Source: Cohnella cholangitidis
Lineage (GTDB): Bacteria; Bacillota; Bacilli; Paenibacillales; Paenibacillaceae
Direction of reading: 5' to 3'
Assembly (NCBI RefSeq): GCF_014107495.1
Contig: NZ_CP041969.1
Location: forward strand, 1,054,001-1,118,000
Length of the DNA: 64,000 bases
Part shown: one piece after another, positions 34,001 through 43,963 of the stretch
Layout of the letters: each line of letters begins with the position of its first letter
Position numbering within the stretch: the first letter of the stretch is position 1
Notes under the pieces: generated by a model
What the model saw: only the letters and a program-made list of their open reading frames with translations
What the model was told of the DNA's origin: nothing
The model's database searches: none
Translations under genes and position numbers: made by a program

Positions 34001-37000
34001 ATTGTAGCTCACGGGCTGGCTGCTTACCGTCGAACCGCCGTTGCTGTCGAACGTCACGGCGTAACTGTTCGCCGTCCAGTTCGCATACAGAGTCAAATCC
34101 CCGTAATCGCTGTCGCGAAGGTGAAAGCCGTCGTCAGGTCTTCGTCCGTATACCATCCTTCGAACGTATGCCCAGCCATCGTAGGATCCGCCGGTGCCGT
34201 TGCCGTATTATTGTAGCTCACGGGCTGGCTGCTTACCGTCGAACCGCCGTTGCTGTCGAACGTCACGGCGTAACTGTTCGCCGTCCAGTTCGCATAAAGA
34301 GTCAGATCCCCCGTGATCGCCGTCGAAAAAGTAAACGGAACCGTCATGTCTTCATCCGTATACCAGGCTTCAAACGCGTAACCCGTCTTCGCCGGATCCG
34401 CAGGCTCCGTGGCCGTTCCGTCATAGCTCACTTCCTGACTGCTTACGGACGTACCTCCATTGCTCTCGAACGTGACCGTATGAATGTCGGCTAGCCACTT
34501 CGCATGTAAAGTCGCAGTTCCCGTGATCGCGTCCGTGAAATGGAAAAGCGTCGTGAAGCCCGCGTCCTTATACCAGCCTTCGAAAGTATAGCCTGTCTTC
34601 GTCGGGTCTGTCGGAGCGATGGCCGTGTCGTTATAGCTCACCGACTGGGCGCTTACCGCCGTACCTCCGTTACTGTTAAACGTAACCGGATAAACTTCGG
34701 CTGTCCACCCGGCATATAACGTCAAATTTCCTCTGATCGCTGTCGTGAATGCGAAAGGCATCGTGAGTCCGGCATCCGTATACCAGCCCGAGAACGAGTG
34801 ACCAACCTTGGTGGGGTTTGAAGGTGTCGTCGCCGTACTGTTATGGCTTACAGTCTGGTTGCTCACTGCCGTGCCCCCGTCGCTATTAAACAAAATCAAA
34901 TATTGATTAATCGTCCATTTCGCATACAGCGTCGTGTCTCCGATGATCGGAGTGGTGAATAGGAAAGGCGTCGAAAAGGTCACGTCGTCCAGATACCACC
35001 ATCCGAATGTGCTTCCCGGCAACGTCGGTTCCGATGGAGCCGTTGCCGTTCCGTTATGGCTCACGCTTTGGCCGCCCACCGCCGTACCGCCATTGCTGTT
35101 GAACGTTACCGTATACGTATTCGGTGTCCATTTCGCATACAGCGTTGTATTTCCGGTAATCGGCGTGGTGAAAGCGAATGCCGTCGTCAATCCCGCGTCC
35201 GTATACCATCCTCCAAACGTATTGCCACTCTTGTTCGGAGCGGCGGGTTGTACCGCCTGAACGCCGTCGCTCACGGCTTGGCTGCTCACGGCCGATCCGC
35301 CATTGCTGTTAAGGTTACCGTATAAAGATTCACAGTCCATTTCGCATACAGAGTCGTATTTGCCGTAATCGCCGTCGTGAAGGTAAAGGCCGTCGTTAGC
35401 CCAGAATCCTTATACCACCCTTCGAACGTAAAGCCCGGTCTAGTCGGAACGATAGGCGCCGTCGCCTTGCCGTTGTAACTCACCGTCTGGTTGCTCACGG
35501 CCGATCCGCCGTTGCTGTTAAACGTTACCGTATAAGTGTTCACCGTCCACTTCGCATATAGAGTCGTGTTTCCGGTGATCGGAGTAGTGAATGTAAAAGC
35601 CGTCGTCAATCCCGAGTTCGTATACCATCCTCCGAAAGCGCTGCCCGTCTTGGTCGGGTTGGCGGGCGCCGCTGCCATACTGTTATGGCTTACCGTCTGG
35701 TTGCTAACGGCCGATCCGCCGTTACTGTTGAACGTTACGGTATAATTGTTCAAATTCCACTTCGCATATAGCGTTGTGTTTCCTGTAATCGCCGTAGTGA
35801 AGGTAAACGCTGTCGATAGAGCCGCGTTCGTATACCAACCTCCGAACGTATACGCCCGTCTTCGTCGATTGGCAGGCGCGTTGCCGTATTGTTATAACTT
35901 ACCGTCTGGCTTGCCACAGCCGATCCGCCATTGCTATTGAACGTTACGGTGTAATTATTCAACGTCCACTTCGCGTACAACGTCGTGTTTCCTGTAATCG
36001 CCGTAGTGAAGGTAAACGCTGTCGATAGAGCCGCGTTCGTATACCAACCTCCGAACGTATAGCCCGTCTTCGTCGGATTGGCAGGCGCCGTTGCCGTATT
36101 GTTATGGCTTACCGTTTGATTGCTCACGGTCGATCCGCCATTGCTATTGAACGTTACCGTATAAGAGTTTAACGTCCATTTCGCATACAGCGTCGTGTTT
36201 CCGGTGATCGGCGTGGTGAAGGCAAAAGACGTCGTCAACCCCGTATTCGAGTACCACCCTCCGAACGTATAACCCGTTCTCGTCGGGGCGGCAGGGGCGG
36301 TGGCATTGCTGTTGTAGCTTACCGTCTGGTTCGCTACGGCCGTGCCGCCGTTACTGTTAAACGTTACGGTGTAATTAATCGGTGTCCACTTCGCATACAA
36401 CGTCGTATTTCCGGTGATCGGCGCGGTGAAGGCGAAAGCCGTCGTAAATGTCGCATCCTTGTACCACCCTCCGAACGTGTAGCCCGCCTCGTCGGATCCG
36501 CGGGTTTGGTCGCAGTACCGTTGCCGCCGACCGTCTGGTTCGCTACGGCCGTACCGCCGTTGCTGTTAAACGTTACCGTATAATTAACGAGCGTCCACTT
36601 CGCATACAAGGTTTTATTCGCAGTAATCGCCGTCGTAAACGCGAACGGCGTCGCTAAGGCCGCATCCGTATACCATCCTCCGAACGCGTAACCAGCCCGA
36701 GTCGGGTTAGCAGGTGCCGTTGCTTTGTCGTTATAGGCTACAATCTGGCTGCCCACCGCCGAACCGCCGTTGCTGTTAAAGTAAACGTTGTATTTCATTT
36801 TTTGTACATTGGCAATCCTGATGTTGTCCAGCTTTAGTCTCGAAGGCGCCAAATCATCTTCGAACGTCCACAATATTTTAATAGAATTTACATTATTCAT
36901 CTGAAAGAGGTTGTTCGAATTTAACAATGTCGAAAGTTTAGCCGAACTTGTCCCGACGCTTAACTTGGCCCCCCCTGCATAGCTGTAATTATCGATGGTC

Positions 37001-37446
37001 GTAATCATCGAGCCGGTCGAATCGTACAAGGTGATATGCAAGAAATCAAGCTTTAGCCCGTTGCTTACGGCGCTGAAGCCCAAGTCCTGCAACGTGAAGC
37101 TTCCGAGCACCGAACTTCCCTCCGCTTTAAGCATGATGTACCCCGGGACACTCGTATCCGTTTGCGTCTGCGGCCATAAACTCGTTCCGCTTTTGACCAG
37201 GTCTTTGCTGACGTAAAACTTATCGCCCGTTTTATTGTAATCGCCGTTATACACTGCCAGCGTACCGCCGAAATCATAGGTCCCGTCCGTCACGCCCGTA
37301 GCTACCGCGCCCGCTTTGCCCGGAACGGCAGGAAAACATATCACCACCGCCAATAGGAACAGACAAAGCGATCTCATCTTTTTCCGCAGCCCGTTGTCCT
37401 CAAACTTGTCCCTTTCCTCATGCGCCGCTCCCCCAACTCGTTCCAT
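31079..37446 (-). pseudogene. giant SLH-anchored surface protein with ~17 InlB-B (Flg_new) repeats, broken by about four frameshifts
   Basis: One gene is spread over five overlapping frames. It starts at 37446 behind AGGAGATTCGG, with a signal peptide (RSLCLFLLAVVICFPAVPG). An N-terminal ~200-residue domain precedes about 17 repeats of the type YTVTFNSNGGTAV...GYTFGGWYTD...LYAKW. Next come a cadherin-like sandwich, an Fn3 domain (PAAPVGLLAVPDDGNVTLNWQSL), a second cadherin-like domain, a ~200-residue linker and three SLH modules ending KKAALID. Frame breaks lie near 36486, 35850-35875, 35300 and 34104; comparison with neighbouring repeats shows single-base losses at each, and three indels at 35850-35875. 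Intact length would be ~2,100 residues. Repeats favour sequencing or assembly error, but real decay is equally possible. SLH modules would attach it to cell-wall polysaccharide. Confidence 0.88.
33914..34296. repeat. two identical 174-bp repeat copies inside the surface protein gene
   Basis: 33914-34087 and 34123-34296 are identical base for base, while other repeats in the array differ considerably. The second copy is one base out of step with the normal 210-base period because of the C loss near 34104. Confidence 0.85.
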
Positions 37447-37852
37447 TACCGAATCTCCTCTCGCAAATAAAAAGCCGTTTTTTCTTGATTATTTCAACGA
37501 AGATGCCAGTATTCAGGCTGTCGAATTTTACATAAAATTGCCAACTATTAATTAAAACATAGGTTTACTCGGAATCATATCTTTTTTTTTACTTGCTTTT
37601 GTCGAATGTAAAAGAGTCCTGTAGATTTTATCAAGTATGTAACCGAATTTTCTTAATGAAATCTTAACCGTTATATTTTCAGAATTAAAAAAAACAGCCT
37701 TCGCTGCAGTGACCCCCAAAAGTTAGACACTATGTATTTAGACGGCTGTCATTCTAGACTCACTGAGAGTACGAACAAGCTGAGGACGAGAATAAGAACA
37801 CGATAACGATAACGCCGTAAAAAAATTTGTTGGAATCAAGTCTGTCCCCATG
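37447..37852. other. AT-rich gene-free stretch with a possible insertion-sequence end
   Basis: The part next to 37446 should hold the promoter of the surface protein. At 37705-37733 the word GACCCCCAAAAGTTAGACA resembles the terminal inverted repeat of IS3-family (IS150-like) elements, but no transposase gene or second end is present. The rest shows nothing recognisable. Confidence 0.4.
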
Positions 37853-37853
37853 C

Positions 37854-37879
37854 AAAAACACGCCTCGCTCGGCGTGTTT
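37854..37879 (-). terminator. terminator of the TetR gene
   Basis: AAACACGCC/GGCGTGTTT stem (37856-37864/37871-37879), with TTTTTG on the minus strand. Confidence 0.8.
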
Positions 37880-37899
37880 GATCGCGCGGTAGGGTCGAC

Positions 37900-38478
37900 T
37901 CAAGCCGAACGCATGCCCTCAAAGACATTGTCTACCAATTGCTGGACGTACTTATCGTCAACCACATCTCCCGTAACTAACAAGCGGTAGAAAATCGGCC
38001 CGTAAACGAGATCCGTGCATAACGCGATATCTAGATCGTTCTTCAACTCTCCGCGCTTGACGCCCCGATCCACAATACCGCGTACCTCCAGTCGGCGAGG
38101 TTGTATATAGCGCGTCCGATAAGCCTCCGCCAAGGCGGAATCAGTCTGCCCTTCTCCGATGATCTCCAGAAAAATGGAACCCTCGCGGCTTGTCATAAAC
38201 CGGGCCATATTCGTGGCATGTTCCAACATATCCCGGAATACCGAACCCGTGTCCGGCACAGGCAATCTTGCAGTCGCGGCGGATAGAAAACCGTCCATCA
38301 CCACCGCAGCCTTGTTAGGCCACCATTTATAGATCGTAGCCTTGCTTACCTTGGCACGATCGGCGATTTTTTCTACCGTAACCGCTCCAAAGCCGTTTTC
38401 CAACAATAAATCATAGGAAGCGGTAAGGATGGAGTTTTGCGTTTCCAGGTTGCGCGGACGCCCTCGTTTCCCCTGCAC
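37900..38478 (-). CDS. TetR/AcrR-family repressor of the divergent MFS gene
   Basis: 192 residues. It opens RGRPRNLETQNSILTASYDLLLENGFGAVTVEKIADRAKVSKATIYKWW (split in description), a canonical TetR helix-turn-helix, and has a TetR_C_16-like ligand domain with MTSREGSIFLEIIGEGQ. The gene is divergent from the MFS transporter, and three copies of an 18-base operator lie in the shared 168-base intergenic region, so autorepression and repression of the transporter are likely. Confidence 0.92.
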   Translation of the reverse strand: MQGKRGRPRNLETQNSILTASYDLLLENGFGAVTVEKIADRAKVSKATIYKWWPNKAAVVMDGFLSAATARLPVPDTGSVFRDMLEHATNMARFMTSREGSIFLEIIGEGQTDSALAEAYRTRYIQPRRLEVRGIVDRGVKRGELKNDLDIALCTDLVYGPIFYRLLVTGDVVDDKYVQQLVDNVFEGMRSA

Positions 38479-38516
38479 TTGAATCCTCCTTTGCTTAAAT
38501 CCGTCTCAACCGCTAT

Positions 38517-38629
38517 AAACTATACGTTTAGTATACAAAATAGGCAACACGAAGAAAAGCCTATTTACAAAACCGTACGTTCAGTATATCATTGGATTCA
38601 TTCGATTTACTAAACTATACGTTCAGTAT
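38517..38629. promoter_or_regulatory. three TetR operators between tetR and MFS genes
   Basis: Copies at 38517-38534 (AAACTATACGTTTAGTAT), 38570-38587 (AAACCGTACGTTCAGTAT) and 38612-38629 (AAACTATACGTTCAGTAT). Each has an ACGT centre with near-palindromic ACT/AGT flanks. The third ends 17 bases before the MFS start and overlaps its 5' leader. Confidence 0.8.
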
Positions 38630-38646
38630 TTATGAGGAGGATCACT

Positions 38647-39879
38647 ATGCGAAACAAACAAGCAGATCAGGACAGCCGGATTTCAAGTTGGATGATGATT
38701 CTGCTGGCAGCCGCGTGCGGGCTTATCGCTGCCAATCTTTATTACGCTCAAACCTTGGTAGGGCCTATCAGCGATGCAACCGGCCTTACTTCTACGGCAG
38801 CGGGATTAATTGTTACAGTGACTCAAATCGGTTATGTCGTCGGGTTGCTGTTCATCGTACCGTTAAGCGACGTCATTGAAAATCGCCGTCTCACGGTTAT
38901 CATGCTTACGGTTGCGGCTGGCGCTCTGCTGACTGCAGCGTTTGCGCCCAATGCCCCGTTGTTTTTGATCGCATCTCTTTTTATTGGAATCGGATCCGTA
39001 GTCGCTCAAGTTCTGGTGCCCTTCTCCTCCTATTTGGCTTCCGAAGAGCAGCGCGGCCGCGTCGTCGGAAATGTGATGAGCGGCCTCTTGCTAGGAATCA
39101 TGTTTGCCCGGCCGGTGGCGAGCTATATAACGAGTCTCTGGGGCTGGAGAGCCATTTTTGTTTTATCGGCAATCGCGATCTCTCTATTGACCGCACTGTT
39201 GTCGTATGTACTTCCTGAGCGCAAGCCCGCTCCTGCGGTACGTTACGGAAAACTAATCCTCTCTTTAGGCGGCATCTTGCGACAAACGCCTGCATTACGA
39301 CGTCGCGGCCTGTATCAAGCTTGTTTATTCGGAGCCTTCAGCTTGTTTTGGACCGTCGTCCCTATCCATTTGGCTGATGATTTCGGAATGTCCCAGCGAG
39401 GCATTGCATGGTTTGCGCTAATTGGCGTGGGCGGGGCGATTGCCGCCCCGATTGCCGGAAGATTGGCGGATAAGGGTTGGAGTAAATCATTAACGGGGCT
39501 AGCCATGATTGTAGCCGCTTTGTCTTTTTTGCTCATTCATTTGTTCCGAAGCGATTCCACCTTTGCCCTGATTCTTCTCTTTGTATCCGCATTTACGCTC
39601 GATATGGCCGTGTCGGGAAATCTTGTCGTTAGCCAACGTGCCATTTATTCGCTGGGAAGCGAAGCGAGAGGACGCCTGAACGGACTATTCATGGCTATTT
39701 TCTTTATAGGCGGAGCCATTGGCTCATCATTGGGCGGTTGGTCTTATACCCATGGGGGCTGGAAGCTCACGTCTCTCATTGGAACCCTCCTGCCGCTCTT
39801 AGCTTTGATTTATTTTTTCGCCGAGAAGAGACTGCCAGGTTCGAAGAAAATGCAAGAGACGGTTGCCGTCGAGAGTTAA
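38647..39879 (+). CDS. MFS transporter (DHA1-type efflux)
   Basis: ATG at 38647 lies six bases behind AGGAGG; an upstream ATG at 38632 falls before that site. About 12 hydrophobic helices are visible, with motif A-like GYVVGLLFIVPLSDVIENRRL between helices 2 and 3 and a repeated GRLADKGWSKS loop in the second half. Helix 1 reads ISSWMMILLAAACGLIAANLYYAQ, typical of YceL/sugar-efflux-like DHA1 carriers. TetR control indicates drug or metabolite efflux. The stop abuts the convergent kinase stop without a gap. Confidence 0.9.
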   Translation: MRNKQADQDSRISSWMMILLAAACGLIAANLYYAQTLVGPISDATGLTSTAAGLIVTVTQIGYVVGLLFIVPLSDVIENRRLTVIMLTVAAGALLTAAFAPNAPLFLIASLFIGIGSVVAQVLVPFSSYLASEEQRGRVVGNVMSGLLLGIMFARPVASYITSLWGWRAIFVLSAIAISLLTALLSYVLPERKPAPAVRYGKLILSLGGILRQTPALRRRGLYQACLFGAFSLFWTVVPIHLADDFGMSQRGIAWFALIGVGGAIAAPIAGRLADKGWSKSLTGLAMIVAALSFLLIHLFRSDSTFALILLFVSAFTLDMAVSGNLVVSQRAIYSLGSEARGRLNGLFMAIFFIGGAIGSSLGGWSYTHGGWKLTSLIGTLLPLLALIYFFAEKRLPGSKKMQETVAVES

Positions 39880-41229
39880 TCATCGTTTGACCGTGCTGTT
39901 ATCTATAGGGCAGGGTATCCAACCGATCACCAGCGCTCCTCCATCCGTATGGTTACTTACGGTAAGATCGCCTCCATGCCGTCTCAAAATGGTTTGCGAA
40001 ATGGTTAACCCTAATCCCGCTCCTCCAGTTGAACGATTTCTCGATATTTCGCCGCGATATAGTGGTTCGAATACGCGTTGGAGTTCCTCTGAAGCGAAAC
40101 CAGGCCCGGTATCCAAAATCGTAAAAAGTACCTTATTATCTTCCTTATAACATTGAACTAGAATTTTACCGTGGAGCGGCGTATGTCTAACGGCGTTATC
40201 CAATAGATTGTTCATGGCGCGTTCCAACAAATGCGGATCGCCGATAATCGCGAAATCATCCGCCGCATGATGCATAATCGCCGAGATATGCTTTTGTTCG
40301 GCCGACGGTTTCAGGCTATCCAGCGCTTTTTGCAATATGAGCTTAAGGTCAATCGTGTTTTTGTTCATTTCCGTTTCCAAGTATTCGATCTTCGTAAACG
40401 TGAACAGATCCTCGACGAGCCGATCCAGCTGCGCCGATTTTTCCTTGCATACCGCCAAATACTTCGCCAATCTCTCCGGCGATTGAGCTATGCCTTGTTC
40501 TATACCGTCCAAATAACCTCGCAAGGCGAATAGCGGCGTCCTTAAATCATGCGCGACGGCGGCAATGACGAATCGACGCTCTTCTTCCAATTCGACCTGT
40601 TTCCGATTTGATTTTTGAAGCCCATCCACCATAACCATGAAACTATCGCGTACTTCGGCTATTTCCGTCATTCTGGACGGGGGTAGCCGGACATCCCAAT
40701 CTCCTGCGGCAATTTGTCTAGCAGTCACGCTCATCCTCTCAAGGGGTTTAAGAATGAACCTTCGCATTTCAACCCCTACGAGAAAGAAAGCCAGCAAAAG
40801 TCCTGCAAACGCCGCAATCAGGGGAATCGCATTGGAATTCGGCAGGTAAACGACAACTTTTCCAAGCACTTGGCCGTCCTCGATAACCGAGAATCGTTCC
40901 GTCTTCAACAATGCTCTATTGCGCTCCGGATTGGAGCGATAGATGTCTTGATTCGAGGCATTTAGAATAGCCGCATCCAAGTTCGCTTGCCGCAGTTGAA
41001 TCTGCAATCGGTTTTGCCAGTTCGGATCCGTCCAATGGTCCGAGCCCGTTTCGATCAGGCGAATCGTCTCGGTCAACTTTTTTTGCAGCCTTAGATCTTG
41101 CGGTTGATTCTCTCCGAAGCTCAACGATTTCGTTACCATGAAGTGCGCTGCGACAAAGAATATCCACGGTACCGAAAGGATCAATAATAAGCAAAGCATC
41201 GTAAACTTCCGAATGCGAATCGTTCTCAC
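39880..41229 (-). CDS. sensor histidine kinase with HAMP domain
   Basis: 449 residues: a first membrane segment (~10-30), an extracellular region of ~95 residues, a second segment (~132-152), HAMP (LKPLERMSVTARQIAAGDWDVRL), H-box AAVAHDLRTPLFALRGYLDG and an ATPase domain with NNLLDNAVRHTP and GAGLGLTISQTIL. It follows the regulator gene by one base and senses an unknown envelope signal. Confidence 0.92.
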   Translation of the reverse strand: MRTIRIRKFTMLCLLLILSVPWIFFVAAHFMVTKSLSFGENQPQDLRLQKKLTETIRLIETGSDHWTDPNWQNRLQIQLRQANLDAAILNASNQDIYRSNPERNRALLKTERFSVIEDGQVLGKVVVYLPNSNAIPLIAAFAGLLLAFFLVGVEMRRFILKPLERMSVTARQIAAGDWDVRLPPSRMTEIAEVRDSFMVMVDGLQKSNRKQVELEEERRFVIAAVAHDLRTPLFALRGYLDGIEQGIAQSPERLAKYLAVCKEKSAQLDRLVEDLFTFTKIEYLETEMNKNTIDLKLILQKALDSLKPSAEQKHISAIMHHAADDFAIIGDPHLLERAMNNLLDNAVRHTPLHGKILVQCYKEDNKVLFTILDTGPGFASEELQRVFEPLYRGEISRNRSTGGAGLGLTISQTILRRHGGDLTVSNHTDGGALVIGWIPCPIDNSTVKR

Positions 41230-41230
41230 T

Positions 41231-41917
41231 TTATCCTCCCTCGAACCGATACCCTACGCCCCATACGTTAATCAGGTATTCGGGATGGTTCGGATCCGAT
41301 TCGATTTTTTCGCGAAGCCGACTGAGATGGACTCGAATGGTATGCTTGTCGCCTACTCCATCCCAAAATTTATCAAGCAGTTGGTCATAAGAAAAAACAT
41401 GCCTCGGATTCTCGGCAAACAATCGCAACAGTTCGAATTCCTTCGGTGTCAGCGAGATGATCTGCCCTTCTACAAACACTTCGCGCGCGGATAGATTTAT
41501 TTGAAGGCGACCATAGTCCAAAACCCTTTTACGGATTTCCTGCCGAGAACCGGTACGTCGCAGTACGGCTTTCACTCGGGCGACAATCTCTCCGGGCGAA
41601 GCCGTCTTGACGATATAATCGTCGCCGCCGAGCGTTAATCCTCGAATCTTGTCTACATCATCGCTTCGAGCACTCAAAAATAAAATAGGAACGTCGCTTT
41701 CCGCGCGAATTCGCCGGCATAATTCAAAACCGTTCAGTCCCGGCATCATGATGTCGACAACCATGCAATGAATCGTGCTCTCCCGAAACACGGCAAGCGC
41801 TTGAGCGGTATCAAGAGCGGTTTTTACTTGATATCGTTCATTCTCCAAAAAATCCCTCAAAAGTTCGACGATACTTTCGTCATCATCCACGACTAGAATC
41901 GTTTTGCTTTCACTCAC
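41231..41917 (-). CDS. OmpR-family response regulator
   Basis: GTG at 41917 (AGGTGGG six bases upstream) is preferred to the ATG at 41962, which lacks a site. The receiver has VVDDDES, phosphoacceptor in CMVVDIMMPGLNG and LSARSDD; the winged helix ends YLINVWGVGYRFEGG. It pairs with the kinase downstream. No transporter genes follow in the same direction, so targets are not evident. Confidence 0.92.
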   Translation of the reverse strand: MSESKTILVVDDDESIVELLRDFLENERYQVKTALDTAQALAVFRESTIHCMVVDIMMPGLNGFELCRRIRAESDVPILFLSARSDDVDKIRGLTLGGDDYIVKTASPGEIVARVKAVLRRTGSRQEIRKRVLDYGRLQINLSAREVFVEGQIISLTPKEFELLRLFAENPRHVFSYDQLLDKFWDGVGDKHTIRVHLSRLREKIESDPNHPEYLINVWGVGYRFEGG

Positions 41918-42128
41918 GAGCATCCCACCTTTGTGCCGATGATTCTCGGTTAAGTTTATCATTTTTTGCTATATGAAAAACCAACTCTCGCAATCTGTGA
42001 TGCATTGTTTATTGTTTTGTGACCTTTTTGCGGCTTCGTTCGAGATATTTAGTTGCTATGATTCCGTTGTTGCCCCGATCGGCGAATAGACTCAAGTTAA
42101 ACCGACGCGGAAAAAGGAGGTTTCGGTT

Positions 42129-43166
42129 ATGTTATCTGTTCAAATCGTGTTATTCGATGGCTTCGACCTCTTGGATGCCATTGCGCCTTATGAGGTTTTT
42201 TGCGCCGCTGAACTGTTTGCGGACGGCGCGTTGAGCGTGGAGCTCGTCACGGCGGAAGGGCCAAGGTCTGTCGCCAGCGGCATCAACGGGTTAAAAATAG
42301 AAGCAAGCGGCCAACTGGATCCGGAACGCGCGGGAATCATTCTAGTACCCGGCGCATCCGGCGACATCGCGGGGGACGGTCCCGATTCGGTCCCGGCAAT
42401 TCTGATCCGGACAATGAATTCGGCGTTGACCGATCTGATCCGACAAGCGCTGGAACGACAAGACGCAGTAGTCGCCGCGGTATGCGGTGGCTCCCTAATA
42501 CTGGCCATGGGAGGGTTATTGGAAGGCAGACCGGCTGTAACCAACCGGCTGGGCATGGATCTGCTTGGGTCGACCGGCGCTATTCCCGTCTCGGCACGCG
42601 TCGTGGACGACGGAAACCTGGTTACCGGGGGAGGAGTCACATCGGGGCTCGATGTCGCTCTGTATTTGGTGGAACGCGAGCTTGGACCGCGTATTGCGCA
42701 CGCGGTGGAGCAGTTGTTCGAGTTCGAACGGAGAGGAACGGTTTGGCGAGAGAAAGGGATTTCTCCCGGCACTCAAAAGGCGATAACTAACGAAGATCCC
42801 AACACTGCGAACGCAGAGAAGGCGACTTTGGGCGCTCAGTATAACAAAACCAATCGAGTATCGGTCTTTGAAGGCGATTGGGATGCAACAATCGCTACGC
42901 CAGTCGGGAAGCTGCAAGTCAAGCTCTCGATTTCAACGCGCGACGGGACGATCCACGGGACGGCGACGCAAGGGGACGAGACGGTCGAGTTCATGAATCC
43001 TTTGCTTCGGGACAACAAGCTTGCCTGGTCGCTGCGAATCTCGAAACCAATGCGATTAAATCTAAAGTTCGAAGTTGCTGCCGAAGGAGATCAATTGACC
43101 GGATTCGCTAAAGCCGGCGTACTCCCGTCATCCAAATTAACGGGCGTGCGGGTTTCCTTGCCCTAA
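42129..43166 (+). CDS. DJ-1/PfpI (class I glutamine amidotransferase-like) protein with extra C-terminal beta domain
   Basis: Residues ~1-190 form a DJ-1/PfpI domain (VQIVLFDGFDLLDAIAPYEVF, nucleophile elbow VVAAVCGGSLILAMGG with Cys ~119, and VTGGGVTSGLDVALYLVE), like isonitrile hydratase or the ligand half of FtrA-type regulators, but without a helix-turn-helix. Residues ~255-345 form an additional domain (VFEGDWDATIATPVGKLQVKL, LAWSLRISKPMRLNLKF) that I do not recognise by name. It starts behind AAAGGAGG. The next gene follows 46 bases later, so an operon is possible. Confidence 0.8.
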   Translation: MLSVQIVLFDGFDLLDAIAPYEVFCAAELFADGALSVELVTAEGPRSVASGINGLKIEASGQLDPERAGIILVPGASGDIAGDGPDSVPAILIRTMNSALTDLIRQALERQDAVVAAVCGGSLILAMGGLLEGRPAVTNRLGMDLLGSTGAIPVSARVVDDGNLVTGGGVTSGLDVALYLVERELGPRIAHAVEQLFEFERRGTVWREKGISPGTQKAITNEDPNTANAEKATLGAQYNKTNRVSVFEGDWDATIATPVGKLQVKLSISTRDGTIHGTATQGDETVEFMNPLLRDNKLAWSLRISKPMRLNLKFEVAAEGDQLTGFAKAGVLPSSKLTGVRVSLP

Positions 43167-43212
43167 TGAATAGAAAAATAAAAAGGAAGACGCCACGGAG
43201 GATCCGTATCAC

Positions 43213-43863
43213 ATGAAGAAACGCAATATGCTATTCGGAATATTATCCTGTATCGCCACTGTATTTATTCTGTACGCCTTGTTGGACAACTATATTTTCG
43301 ATCCCGGAGCCGATGAGTTTTTGAGTCAGAAAACCGGACTGAGTCGCGAGCTTAAACTCCCCGTATGGTTAACCGTTATGCACGTGCATGTCGCATTCGC
43401 CTGCTTCGCCATGGCGGCGGGACTGCTCAACTTTTCGAACCGGATCTTTGAAAAAAGCCGCAAGTTTCATCGCGTAAACGGCTATGTCTATTTATTGTCC
43501 GTTCTTCTCGTAGTACTGACGTCCGGATACATGGCGCCATACGCCACCGGAGGAAAAATAAGCAGCATGGGTTTCAATGCGCTTAATATGATATGGCTGC
43601 TCATAACCATAACGGCGCTAGTCCAGATTAAAAAGAAAGAGATCGCCCGGCATCGGAACTGGATGATCCGAAGTTACGCCTTTTGTTTTACGAACATGTT
43701 CATACATCTCATTACCTTTCTGTTTAATCGGGGATTCGATTTCAACTACGGCGCCAGCTACACGATCGGCGTTTACGGCTCTATTATTCTCCTCCTGATT
43801 ATTCCTAACGTCATCATCAAAACTATCGGTCAGCCGAAGGCCGGCAACAAGGAATTCGACTGA
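43213..43863 (+). CDS. DUF2306-type membrane protein
   Basis: 216 residues with about six membrane helices, conserved His in MHVHVAFACFAMAAGLLNFS, HRVNGYVYL and IARHRNWMIRSYAFCFTNM. This pattern matches DUF2306 proteins, whose histidines could bind heme or metal. It starts behind ACGGAGGATCC and probably shares a transcript with the DJ-1 protein gene. No biochemical role is established. Confidence 0.8.
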   Translation: MKKRNMLFGILSCIATVFILYALLDNYIFDPGADEFLSQKTGLSRELKLPVWLTVMHVHVAFACFAMAAGLLNFSNRIFEKSRKFHRVNGYVYLLSVLLVVLTSGYMAPYATGGKISSMGFNALNMIWLLITITALVQIKKKEIARHRNWMIRSYAFCFTNMFIHLITFLFNRGFDFNYGASYTIGVYGSIILLLIIPNVIIKTIGQPKAGNKEFD

Positions 43864-43888
43864 ATGATTGCAACGGATAACGAAGATG

Positions 43889-43915
43889 GACCGACCCTTA
43901 CGGATCGGTCTTCTT
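43889..43915 (+). terminator. terminator after the DUF2306 gene
   Basis: GACCGA (43889-43894)/TCGGTC (43905-43910) followed by TTCTTC. Confidence 0.6.
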
Positions 43916-43963
43916 CATGAAGCGAGATCGGACCGGGCGTCAACAGATTCTAATGCAAAACCA

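Noticed and set aside
33000..37000. Long plus-strand frames within the repeat array (for example 32876-33670)
   Set aside because: They are shadows of the periodic minus-strand repeat gene and have no start sites or families.
38517..38629. CRISPR-like array
   Set aside because: Only three 18-base palindromic sites with unequal spacing; better explained as TetR operators.
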